Of a stretch of 64,000 nt of DNA, positions 36,550 to 47,874 are shown piece by piece; position 1 is the stretch's first letter; every line of letters starts with the position of its first letter. Under the pieces are notes generated by a model. That model was not told the DNA's origin, did not search any database, and saw nothing but the letters and a program-made list of their open reading frames with translations. The position numbers and the translations under genes are program-made. The DNA is taken from positions 64,001 to 128,000 of the forward strand of contig JAQFVV010000037.1 of the NCBI GenBank assembly GCA_028023455.1, written 5' to 3'. The stretch comes from Epiperipatus broadwayi (taxonomy: Eukaryota; Onychophora; Udeonychophora; Euonychophora; Peripatidae).

Positions 36550-38810
36550 TTATAAAAAAATATTATGTACTACTCAAGCTAATGCTAAGTAGAAGAAATA
36601 GGATAATAGAGATAGATTTGATATTAATAATAATACTCTTTGTATAAAAATGTATATGTGTATTTGTTAGCAATAACAACCAATTATTGTTTGATTTTTA
36701 GTATTAAAATTTGTGAAAATTTAAATTTCACAAAGATATTAAAGCAATGATGTTCAACTTTTATTTTAAAAATGATATAATTTTTAAAAATATTTTTAAT
36801 ATAGTACTATTTAAATATATTGTAGGTAGGAGTGCTTATATTTCCACTTAGCCAGCTACTAAATCCAAGCTCTACAAATAGCACATAGTGGAAGGACTTT
36901 CAGGTATGACAGTTAGTAAGAAATTACTAATAACCAATACCTGATCAATAGCATTTCCTGCTGCCTTCTAGAATGTGATATTTGCCAATCAAAGGCTAGA
37001 TCTTATATCTGAAGCAAGCACTATACTTCTGTCATTTCTCCATGATCCTTGTTCCATCTTGTTGTTTTTTTAAAATCTTAATTAATTAAACTTCCATCCT
37101 CACAGCCACACCCCAATTTAATCTGGTTAACTGCTCCAAAAAAAAAATCTGCAGTAAAGTGGCAGTTTCTATGGCAAAGCTCAATTATTATTCCTGATAT
37201 TTGAATGCCACATGACCTGAGAAATAATTTACTTACCTTACTATTTTAAACCAATTTTAGATAGTTCACAATTAGTTTACCATGAGTTCCTCATGCCATT
37301 AGTCACATCTCTGTAAAAAGTGTTTAATGAGTAATGTGTGTGTGCAACCATATTCCCAACCTTTAATTATATATTGATCAACATTTTCCTTTCTTTTTTA
37401 TCTTAAATCTGATTAGTGTGCAAAAAGCATTTACATTAAGCAGCAAAGTTTAGAAAACTGGAATTTTTCAGTTGCAATCTTTATATAGATACTACTAATC
37501 ATAAATAGATTCAAACTGAATTTTGGATAAATATTACATTTTACAAATGATTATAAGCTTAGTCAGCCCTTTTTAAAAATCCTCCTGCCCTTTCACAAAT
37601 ATCAAAAGTCTAGGAAAAAGTCCGAGATTTATACAATTTTTCTCTACTATTCAACCACCTGAATAAAAATGGATAAATACCCATTCACTGATCAATATCT
37701 AAAGGCTGGCTGAGTTGATCATGAATTAATTACGTGACATAAAAAAATCGAAATTTATTTAAAACTTATCATCTAATTAAAAACTTTTAATTCAAATCAG
37801 TATTTGCCTCTAGATTGTATATGAAATAAAATTACATTTTTAATAATAAAAAAAATTAAACTTATAAAGTAATTCTTCTTTACTAGCAAGTAAGTGATCA
37901 TTTGAAATTTAATATGGGCATGTTGTTTATATAAAGATTTCTACGTGTAAAGATTAGGGTATCCATCCATCATGTCCCCAACCTGGGATTCAAATGCAAG
38001 TTGAACTCTAAATTTTGTAAGACAGTTGAGAATTTTCAAGGAAGTTTAGATTTTTTTTATATTGAACCCCGGTTTACAGCCAAATTATTAAGCATCAAAT
38101 TATAGATCAGTAAGTGTTGTACATGATTATGCTTAGTCTGAGATTTATACAAAAAAGGAAAATCATAGAAGTCATTACTGACCAGCACTAATTTTTTTCT
38201 TCACTTTTGTCTAAGTAAAGATATAGGAGAGGTTTTTGCACTACAAAGGGTTATTTAAGATTTTTTATTATATGATATAAAGATTAAAAACAAAAATGGG
38301 AAAAAAACAACAACTAAAAATTCGCTTATCAGCAGTTATATCAGGATACATTAGGTCATTTCAGAAACCACCTGCAACTCCAAATACAAACCGTGAAATA
38401 AAAGCCCACAGCGTGGATGGATATAATCTTTGAAAACATATGGTAAATCATTTAAGCATAAAATGAAAATATAATTTTGACAATCTGTGTATGTGTTATT
38501 ATTATTTTTTTTTGAAAAAGTAAAAAATTATTACATCAAAGTGTTTTTTTTATGTAGGTGGAAGAAACTGATTGTTGAAGTTTTTAAAATTTAATTAATA
38601 AAAAAGTAATAAACATGTTTAATTATCAACATTTTCTGTGGGTGTAAGAAAGCTAAGTTTGAAGGTTTTAAAATTTCATTCAATAAAAAAAACCAAGCAC
38701 TGATTAGAAATAAAACACACATACTTATTTATTTAAATATAGTACTTTTAACATATATAAAAATATTTGAAAACCAGGTACTCTTCACAAACCCGGGAGC
38801 TTAATTGTAA
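36550..38810. other. AT-rich intronic sequence, no feature seen
   Basis: No exon-like segment and no repeat shared with the rest of the window. Confidence 0.4.
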
Positions 38811-38814
38811 ATAT

Positions 38815-39175
38815 AGGGGATTTGAACTCAGATTTTCAAACACCCTTCAACTATCCACACTATTTCATACAACAGATACACATGATCAACAAAACGATAA
38901 ATAATCAACAATATACATATTTCATGCTAAAACAGCACTCATCAGTTGGTCCAGATTATCATCTCCCACACACATATATATAATCAGTGCTCAGTTTATA
39001 TTAAGATAGCAAATCTTCATACTTTAATGAACAGGCTTCAATTTACTCCAGCCTCAAATTTTTCAGTCATCCATATCATTGAAAATCTGATGATGAAAAC
39101 CCAAATCCCATGCTGATGCCAAAATTATTGCCATGCCTATGTTGACCTCAAGTCACTCTGACATATATATTGTGC
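38815..39175 (-). mobile_element. Hammerhead-bearing repeat, copy D (sense to host gene)
   Basis: It has the same module order as copy B: TGAGGTCAACATAGGCATGG, ATCATCAGATTTTCAATGAT, ATGGATGACTGAAAAATTTG, AAGCCTGTTCATTAAAGTAT, GAAGATTTGCTATCTTAATA, GAGCACTGATTATATATATG, ribozyme, then a 3' end of GTGGATAGTTGAAGG and GTTCAAATCCCC. It is on the same strand as the N4BP2-like exons, so it is part of that gene's primary transcript. Confidence 0.8.
38901..38959 (-). ncRNA. Hammerhead ribozyme, core intact, sense in intron
   Basis: Minus-strand order: outer stem I ATAATC, bulge TGGA, inner CCAA, CTGATGA, stem II GTGCT/AGCAT around GTTTT, GAAA, then TATGTATA with UA as the predicted cleavage site, TTG(T) and GATTAT closing the outer stem. 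All invariant core bases are present. Weak points are a G-U pair at 10.1-11.1 and one C-U mismatch in inner stem I. In the pre-mRNA this would cut the 40-kb intron about 29 kb upstream of the next exon. Prediction only. Confidence 0.78.
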
Positions 39176-39179
39176 CATT

Positions 39180-41585
39180 ACAATTTGGTCACTAGCCAAA
39201 TTTATAGTAATGTGCATGTAAGAAAGTGTAAAACAAAATCATCATCACATTTTTATATAACCATAAAGGAAGTTGTAGGGCATCCAAGTTTAAACCCTAC
39301 AAGGTCCAGTTCTAAAAGCTTTAAACAGAAAGAGAGTGGGACAACAATTATATGCTTTATTTGTTTGTGTGTTGATAGAAAGGTAATACACACATTTAAA
39401 CTATTTAATATTTAATTTTTCTTTAAAAAGCAAAGTTATAACGCATACGTATAGGCAATGTATGTGAAAACTATTTAATTGTTTTATATTTCAAATATTC
39501 AACATTTTAACTTTCTTTAAAACTAACTTATGCTTGATCAATTCTAATATCTTATTCTATGCTTCTATTTTTCTTTCTATAATTGTAATTGGGATTTAAA
39601 AGTTACAAATTTAATTAAATAATAGGGTTATAATTACTAAGCTAGCAATCATATTGTTTAATGTTAGTTTATGAACGATTTGAAAGAATGAAGGATGTGT
39701 GTACATTACATACAGAAATTTACATTTACTAAATATTGAAAGAAAAGGAAGGATTAAATCTGTCAAATTATTTTTTTGTACAATTTTTTGTTAAAAGAGG
39801 AAATCTGTTTAATCAGATATCGATCTTTGTAGCAATTTTTTTTTTGTAAATAATTGTTTTTCACTTTGGGAGCTTATAATGGGTGAGAGCTCTAATTTTG
39901 AAATTGTCTTATCTTAAGATCTAAAGAAGGAAGCTCAAAGATTTGAAATGTTACCTGGATGTTAAAAAAAAGAGAAAAGAAAGGAAATAAGGATTAAGTC
40001 TATTTTTTTTTTTTGAACAAAAGTGTCTGGAAAAAGGATTAAACTTTTCAGTTGAAAAATAATTTAGTTGAAAATAAATTAGAGATCTAATTAAAACAAA
40101 TTTGTCCAAAAATAGCAAGTGACGCTATCTCTGATTGGTTAAGTTAGCTAAAAATTGGATATAAAAAGTGTCTGGAATTTTTTTTTTGGTGTTTATGATT
40201 CAGATTATTAAACTATCAAATTGAATGTTGAAAATATAAGAAATGGCGGGCTAGAAAAATTATATGTATGTCCCATTTTTTGCTGACCATCTGGGGGAAG
40301 CTGCACATCACATAGGAAAGAAAAGATATGTCTAAAATAATATTCTACACCTTTCAACTGACCAGAGAAATAAGATGTTTTTAATATAAGGAAGAAAGCA
40401 TTCACCTGCATTCAAAGAAGATAAATTAATCTACTGATAAATATTAATCATCAAGTCCAATTAATTGCTCCAGCAACTGATTTCAAACTCAAGAAAATTT
40501 ATAAATGTGAAAACAACCGCTGTATTTCATCCACTAAGAATCATGCTTGACAGGAAGAGAAGAAAAATTAATATAATGATTTCCAAATTATCCACTAAAG
40601 CAAATAACCTCAATAGAGTCATCATCATCAAGTAGTTATACACCTCAAGAAAGAGATTGTTCCCACATAAAACGGAAATGGTAGCTGCAGAAATATAGAC
40701 ATTATACAAGACAAGTTTGAACCCTTGAAACTCGCCACAAACAAAAGATCGGTAATATGACTTTTATATCTATTTTCTTTATATATCAGTCTTAATAAAC
40801 ATTTGGCAATAAAGTGGTATATTTTATTTAAAGAACTTTTAAAGACTATTCAGATCGATTAAAACAAGAATGTCTTACTAATAATAACTTTGAGCTTCAT
40901 AAATTATCTTGAATGTATGAAAATTATTTGTTTATTAATTTTACAGTTATGAAAAATATTATGTTAAAACAATTTTTTTATGGTATTATGATTTTAGTTT
41001 TAACTAATATATTATTATTATTTTTTTTAAATAATATTTGTTATTATGGATAAACATGCACATACATAATGATATTTTTATATGTGTATAATTGCGAGTG
41101 AATGTGAAATAATAGGTGGTGTTAAAATATTAAATTATTTTGTCTTGAGAAAGTATAGATTTCAGCGCTTGGAAGAAAGGGGGAGATAATGATTTAAAAC
41201 TCTTTTCTAAAATTTGCTCTTTCAATTCTACTAACATTTTTTTTTTACATTCTATTTACATGTTAGATTTTTAAAGTATGTGTGCTAATGAGCAGATATT
41301 TTTTTTCTTGAAATACTTTTCTCATGGAGTGAAAATCATGGTCAATGTGACGTCCAACTTAATACAAAATACATTTGAAGGGAAAGGGGGAAGAACTTAA
41401 AATTAATCTGAGAATTGTTATATAATCAATTATTATTATTACTTTCAAAAAGAATTTTATTATTGCTATAAAAATTATTACATTTACTCTTTTGAGTCAT
41501 TTTGCATATATATGTTTATATTGTGAGTAAAAAAAGATAATATGGTTATATACATATGGGGAACAGGAAGAATGGAATAGTTGGC
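39180..41585. other. AT-rich intronic sequence, no feature seen
   Basis: Long A and T runs and small open frames without recognisable domains. No exon was seen. Confidence 0.4.
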
Positions 41586-41589
41586 CAGT

Positions 41590-42560
41590 GTTTTTTTTTT
41601 TTAATAATACAAATTAATTCCATTAAAAAAGTCTCTGAGTGTTTTATGTAGACCATTTGGAACAATTGATTTCTTGGTATTTTGTTGTTCAAGAAGGTCA
41701 GCAGTCTTAACAAAATGATCTCTATTTCCTATGTGGTTTGAAGAGAAAGGTTCAGTTCCTTCCATGAATAATTATAGGGATGTTGGGATGCTGTGGATTT
41801 TGAATAGTCTCCAAGTATTCTCATAAAGCAACTTTGTTGATATAATTTCATCTTTTTTTTTAATCTTGTTTAAAGTACTGATGAATATTGTCATTGCATT
41901 CGGTGGTGGGATATTGAAGGTGATTTTGCATCTAGTTATCCACAGTGAGTATATAATAAAAGTCGATATTCTTATGTGAATGAAGTTTCGGTCTTTCATG
42001 CAATCTTTAACAGACAGCATCTTATAAAAGTCCATTGAGGTATTTTGGGCTATCATTAGCCTTACAGATGTCAAGCCAGTACAGGATAGAATCATATGCT
42101 CAAAGGTTTCTTCCTCTCTATTACAGACAGGACAGCAAGGATCTATGTTTTTTATAAATCTTCTGTAATGGAGGAAATAGTTTGTTGGAATTGCATTCAA
42201 GTTAGCCTTGATTAAAAAATCCAAGAACTTTGGCTCCATCCATAAGAATTTGAATAGTGAAGTAATTTTTTCATTTGTTACTCCAAGTTTTGGTCTTAAT
42301 TGTGAAGGTTGGGGGTTCATTAATGAGTGGGCGGTCCATATGGAGATTTTGGTAAGAAAGCACTCGGAGGAGTTGCCATTGAATTTGTAAAGATGGGAGA
42401 GGATTTGGTCTATCCAAGAGGACTTCTCAGGTGGAGGCGTATCTGTGGGAGTTATTGGTTCTGTTGCAAGGATGCTATCGTATTTTTGTATCAGGTTGAC
42501 TACCACTGTGTGTGCTTTTTGATAGAATATTGCCTGAATGGAATGAAGGGACATTCCATT
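41590..42560 (-). mobile_element. 5'-truncated LINE: C-terminal ORF2 with zf-RVT zinc finger and poly(A)
   Basis: A 260-codon frame (42554-41772) encodes the region after the RT in L1/Tx1-like and related LINEs. At about residue 141 is CCPVCNREEETFEHMILSC, a Cys-X2-Cys-X7-His-X4-Cys zinc knuckle of the zf-RVT type. It is preceded by IWTAHSLMN and the FLWMEPKFLDFLIKANLNAI linker, and followed by a hydrophobic FIIYSLWITRCKITF block. The stop at 41772 is followed by a 3' UTR of about 170 bases and a 12-base A tail (41590-41602 as T on the plus strand). The frame is uninterrupted, so this is one of the younger insertions here. RT and endonuclease are absent. A TSD was not resolved. Confidence 0.8.
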
Positions 42561-42565
42561 GTTTT

Positions 42566-42595
42566 CTATTATTATTATTATTATTATTATTATTC
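42566..42595. repeat. (ATT)n microsatellite
   Basis: About ten ATT units, directly beside the 5' truncation point of the LINE at 41590-42560. Confidence 0.95.
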
Positions 42596-43708
42596 ATGTC
42601 AATTTTCATATTTAACTAGAAATTTTTATGTATATGTTAGAAATGTAGTAATAAATATTAGTTTGTTTTATTAAACGAGGCGTATATATTTCATTAAGTG
42701 TAGTCTTTGTTGAGTGTGATTATTCATCATCATCAGTGATTGAATATTAGTTATTTAAGATATAAGTAAATATGCTAAAATTAAGCAATAATTATGAATT
42801 TCTTTATAAAAATTAGTTTTATGTTGAGGCTTAGTCCTAGAGCTGTAGTTGAAACCCTTGTCATTATTGTTATTATTATCATCATCATCATCGTCATCAA
42901 CGTTTTAATTAATGAGCTGTTTAAATGTTTAAAGGCCATAAATAAATATTAATTTCATAATATTTAGTGATCTCTTAGTATTATTATAACCACATCCCGT
43001 CATCTGTTTCGTGCAAGGATGAGTGAATTGCCATCCTAAATTAGTTATATATAATCTGAGCTAGTAAACTTATAAAACTATTGAAACACATTTGTTATAC
43101 TAAGATCTGAGAAATGATTTATGTCTAATATACTCCACTTTGGTTTAAAGATGTTTTACTTTTACCTAAATATTAGTGCTTATAGTGATATGGCTCAAAA
43201 AGCAAAATCTCTCATTTTTATTAGAAATAAAGAACCAAAAGGGGATTCAAAACCGGTACATGTGAAAAGGTTATTAGATATAACCGTGTCTAGATTCAGA
43301 TAATCTAGTGGCGCCCTGCTAGACCATATTCACTTAGTATTTGTTTAAACATGCACTTAACATCAAACCAAGAAATGAAAGTGGATAGGATCTACTGCCT
43401 GTATACCTGAGTTATATTTTATTGAATTACTAGTGTACTCACTTCACGTGATTTCATATACCTGAGTTATAATACTTGTTATTAATAATTTGCTTATAAT
43501 TATTGAGATAGTGTTTACTTGAGAAATCCAAGTTATTTTAAATTTGTTTATAATTCTTAAATATATATTTTGGACTCAGAAAGGTAATAATATTTTTTGA
43601 ATTACTTTAATTATGTTACAATATATATATATATATGTTTATTCTAACGATTTTAATAAGCCTATATATAACTTGAGCTTATCAGATATGTAATACTGAT
43701 CATACAGT

Positions 43709-43878
43709 GATAGTTCACAAGCCAAATCCCCAAAGAATCATTTAAATGAATTTGCAAATAACACTTACCTTTTCTTATATCAATGCCTATCTGTTGGAAA
43801 TAAAAAAAAATGGGTTGGACAGACATTACTTGCAAGTCCATTTAAATGATTCTTTGATGATTTGGTTTGTGAATTATC
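43709..43878. repeat. Foldback element, 49-bp arms
   Basis: The left arm (43709-43757, GATAGTTCACAAGCCAAATC and so on) matches the reverse complement of the right arm (43830-43878, GATAATTCACAAACCAAATC) at all but a few positions. The central loop is about 72 bp. Probable old MITE or hairpin. Confidence 0.8.
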
Positions 43879-44454
43879 ATAGTAAAATTTTTGAAATTAG
43901 TTGTTCCATAAACAGGCTTACCTATGTTTATTTAAAAAGACATGTCAAACATGGTCTTTCCTTAATAATGGATCAAGCCAAAGAGTCCTGGTTGCTACTT
44001 ATTGTTACTTGTGGTGCGTAAATCCAAAAAGCCTAACCATTCTATTATGTTTTTGTGAGTTTTCTAATGACTGATGATTAGACATTGATGTACATGATAT
44101 AAAATGGCTTCTCCTTAGAATAAATTCAGAAATGTCTGTGCATAAGCTAAATGTGCAGAGACAATGATAATTAAATTTTTAATGTAAGATTGCATCCTTT
44201 TAAGGATTTTTTAATATACAATTTAAACTAATAACTTGAAGGATTCAATGCTTTAAGATATAAATTTCATTAACTACTGGATAACAATGGATGATTATAC
44301 TTCTTAGACTAGTATTTTTTTCAGGCAAAATAAATTACTAAATAAAAAAACCCACTCAGCTGAGTCTACTATCAGTTGTAATTCCCATCTCAGTTATTTA
44401 ATGCCTATATAAAAGCATGATTAGATAAATGATTATTAGTAATAAAAAAAAAAT

Positions 44455-44585
44455 CAAATGGTTTATTGCACAGGAATTGATATAATATTTGAACATCAAA
44501 AGTGACAGTGGAGGCACAATCTATGGACCATGAACTCCAGAATCCACTATTCAACCTGTACACTAAACCAGAGAGGGTAGTGTCA
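44455..44585 (-). mobile_element. SINE family C, copy 3
   Basis: Minus strand: GGTTTAGTGTACAGGTTGAA (A-box region), GGAGTTCATGGTCC (B-box position), ATAGATTGTGCC, TGACACTTTTGATG-like middle and the terminus GTGCAATAAACCATT. An adjacent A run lies just left, at about 44445. Confidence 0.65.
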
Positions 44586-45019
44586 TTAATTTATACACAT
44601 ACATATAAAATAATGTTAATTATCTATGCCCTTTAAAAAAAATTTCTGATGTTTTTAAAGAGCAACATTTAATGAAAAAATCCATTAATTTCTGGCTAAA
44701 TATGTTTTTGTCAATCAAATCTAATGTCACCAGTAGTTCAGGAAATGGGATGACATTTCCAACATGCCCAAAATTTCTTTAACAGAAATTGAATGGCTAT
44801 ATTTGATGGAATTTCAACTGATTTTTCAAGCTATTGATGACATCAAGTTTGATTGATACAAATATATATTTAGCAAGAGGCTAATTAATTTCTCTCACAG
44901 ATATTGCTGCTTGAAACATAGGAAAAATTTTTATAAAAAAAATTATGTAAAAAATATTTACATGGTATTTGTTATTTAATTAATTAAATACACACTTATC
45001 TTTATATATTTCAATGATA

Positions 45020-45549
45020 ATAACATCATATGACCAACACTTCTTATGCTTGGGGTATATCTGTTTTAAAACAGGCAAAACTCACTATACGTATTGCCAC
45101 ACACAGCAAACTAGAGTAATCAATGGATGCCAGAAAGCTTGTGCATAAAATTCCCATCTAGTACCTACTCATCCAATATCCCCAGACTAGTTTCTGGCCT
45201 GTGACCTTCATCAGTGGGGAGACTTGAATCTGAGAGCACTGCACCTAGATCTTAGGACTATATAAGCTAATGGTCTTGGATTGAAAACATTAAGGTGTTT
45301 TCAATTTAAGCCTCATAGTTTTGTAGTTAAATGGAGATAAAAGGTGGCTGCTGGAGAGTTGCATTAGATCCCAAGATCTAGGTGCAGTGCTCTCAGATCC
45401 AAGACTCCTCAATGCCGAAGGCCACAAGCCAGAAACTAGTCTGGGGATATTGGTCGAGTAAGCACTAGATGGGGATTTTATGCACAAGCCTTCTAGCATC
45501 CATTGATTACTCTAGCTTGCTGCGTGTGGTAATGCGTATAGTGAATTTT
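45020..45549. repeat. Large foldback element, about 180-bp arms
   Basis: The arms 45071-45255 and 45370-45549 are reverse complements with scattered mismatches. Shared blocks include GAGTAATCAATGGATGC, ATATCCCCAGACTAGTTTCT and GAGAGCACTGCACCTAGATC. The loop (45256-45369) holds GGTCTTGGATTGAAAACATT and GGAGATAAAAGGTGGCTGCT, found in linear order in the copies at 50703 and 63343. This copy is therefore a hairpin built from two inverted half-units. Confidence 0.9.
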
Positions 45550-46617
45550 TATTTTATTTTTATATTTCAATGTTTACAGCATTAATTTATAATACATCTT
45601 CTAAATAAATTATAATAAAGTTAGTGGTATGAAAAACCACTATCACTAATATATTAAATGTTGCAGAGCCTTTAGGTTACAGACAAATAATACTTACACA
45701 CTCTTCTCTTTCAATAGAGAATCTTATAAAACTAAAAAGCAGCTCAGACTATGAGAGAAAAGTCAATTTTGTTGGCAAATTTTAAAGTTACCAGTACTAT
45801 TTTGAATAAACTGAAGACAATATCAAAGTTTGTTCATTATCTTTCCTATACTATCACAAATTATAATCAAAATCAAGATTAACAACATTTAAAAGAAACT
45901 GGATGTTAATTCTATATATATTTTGGTTACCGATTTAACTGTGCACACTTGAGCTTTTTTATATATATATTTCAGGAAGGCGATAAACCACTACTGAAAA
46001 TATTAAAGAATAAACTTAACATTTTATTATAATTTCTCAAAATGTTGAACTTCATAAAATATTGCTTAGAAATAGTTAAAAGAATATGAAAGTGAACAGT
46101 GACAAACTTTATCTTTTCAGTTTTCCCATGAAATAATATGAATAGTAAGTAAATACATTAATATTAAGATTTTTTTTAATCTTGTGGTTGTTGTTGATCA
46201 GCATAGTGAAAAGGTGGAGAGAAGACTTTGTGATTTGTAGGCACTCACTACGTTTTTGATCTTAGAACCAATGTCATAGAAAAATAATTTCTTTGAACTA
46301 ATGTTTTATCCCATCATTCATTAACAAATCAAAATCCCAGTGTAACTTCTTTTTCACATAGATAATTTCTTTTTTATTTTAAAAGACATAGAATATTATT
46401 ATTTTTTATTACAAGAATTGGATTGGACTAACTTATGAAATAATTAATTTTAAAATTATAAGTCAATAAATACAAATCAATACTAATGCAGATAATACAT
46501 TAAACAAATCAGTAGTCATTAAATGATAAACTAAAAATTTTAATGTTAACAGCACAATTAAATATTTTATAAATCAAGATTATTTAATCTTGTATCTCCA
46601 ATTTATTGGCTTTGACA

Positions 46618-46735
46618 AAGATGCACTGATCAAGCATTGGTGGTCAAGTGGCAGCACAGCTGCCTTACAAGCAGTTGTCCCAGGTTTGCTTCCTGGCCGA
46701 TGCTTTGACACATAAAAAAAAAAAAAAAGATGCAT
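46618..46735 (+). mobile_element. tRNA-Val-like SINE, second copy
   Basis: 46634-46703 folds as a full tRNA cloverleaf: acceptor GCATTGG/CCGATGC; anticodon stem CTGC/GCAG (plus a G-U pair) around loop CTTACAA (anticodon TAC, valine); T arm CCAGG/CCTGG around TTTGCTT. It ends TTTGACACAT plus a run of about 15 A. AAAGATGCA occurs before the unit and AAAAGATGCATT after the tail, a possible TSD. The lack of any other body makes it a minimal tRNA retroposon. It shares its GCATTGGTGGTC head and GATGCT.TGACAC tail with the SINE at 18202. A functional tRNA is unlikely given the encoded A tail. Confidence 0.8.
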
Positions 46736-46981
46736 TACTGCATACTGAAAGACAGGTTAGTCTATAATTTTATAAAAATTAATTATTTCATAATCGCAAA
46801 TTAGTCAAAAAACTTAATTGGACAATTACTGTTTTATTAGAATCTATATATATTTTATTATATATATCTCAAGCATATTATCATCAGTTCCCCATTATTA
46901 AATAATGTTTTAGCGATTAAATTTTCATAAAATTTTTATTTCATGTAATTCCAATAGTTTAAACTTTTCTCAAAACAATGT

Positions 46982-47870
46982 AATTCAATATATAAAACAC
47001 ATATACTAAAAAAAGTTTGTTTAATATTTTAAAATAAAAATGTTAATTATATCAACATAGTATGCCGAGCAAACATACATCAATGATTTACGTAATATCG
47101 GATACAAAGATTCAGTTCTTATTAACATTGTTAAAACATTCTCTACTAAAATTAGGAAAAGACCTACTCAAGCTGATGAAAAAACTTTGGATATCACTTC
47201 CATACATATCAGGGCTACTCACAACCAAAATCTGCACTGAAACATACAGTTAGTCTTCATACCCCGTCCTCGCTCCAAATCATCTAATTAACAATATGAA
47301 AGATAAGCTGTCCCCAGAGCAGGTTTTCCAAGTCATGTACACAATTATATGGAACAACACAAACTGCACCACAATTTATTTTGGAGAATCTCATGCTAAT
47401 CTCTACAAGAATTACACAATATAAATATCAATACAATCAAGCTAAAACTAATAAAGATATTAAATTTATTTTCCTCTAATATTAGTCTAAACAAGATCAC
47501 AGCTTTGAAACCACATTCACTAGTATTGTCTGCTTCCAAAGAAATGATGCTAAATGAAAAGTTAAAAAGAGCTGACATATTGTCAATAATATACATGCAT
47601 TCAACAAGAAAAAATCCTAAATCACTCTGTCAAAAAACGCCTCATTTAAATAAATTTATTTATATCTAGTAATCATTATGTAAATCACCACTTTTGTGAT
47701 TTTTTTATAAATCTCACAATCCTCTTGGATAATTATCGCTATGAGTATGACTACTAGTTAGTCAAAAGCATGCTTGGCATACTACGTTGATGTAATTAAC
47801 ATTTTTATTTTAAAATATTAAACAAGCTTTTCTTAGTATATGTGTTGTAGGTATTATTTATATTGAATTA
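46982..47870 (+). mobile_element. Penelope-like element relic bounded by inverted repeats
   Basis: Inside, TYINDLRNIGYKDS (47075-47115) matches the post-RT segment of the copy at 2150. HLINNMKDKLSPEQVFQVMY (about 47278-47340) corresponds to RLINNTKDTIASDQTPQAVY there. The endonuclease follows as TIYFGESHANLYKN, then QYKYQYNQAKTN after a frameshift (compare YYGETRATVATR and QHKYRYNKAHTN). The flanks 46982-47070 and 47771-47870 are reverse complements: GGCATACTAYGTTGAT, then TTATTTTAAAATATTAAACA. About 75 bp match at over 90%, then a looser outer part. Penelope-like elements carry terminal repeats (pLTRs) that can be direct or inverted. The RT is missing and the frames are broken. Confidence 0.75.
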
Positions 47871-47874
47871 AATT

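Noticed and set aside
42327-42674. 115-codon plus-strand frame opposite the zf-RVT LINE ORF.
   Set aside because: It is the antisense shadow of the 42554-41772 coding frame and ends in the ATT microsatellite.
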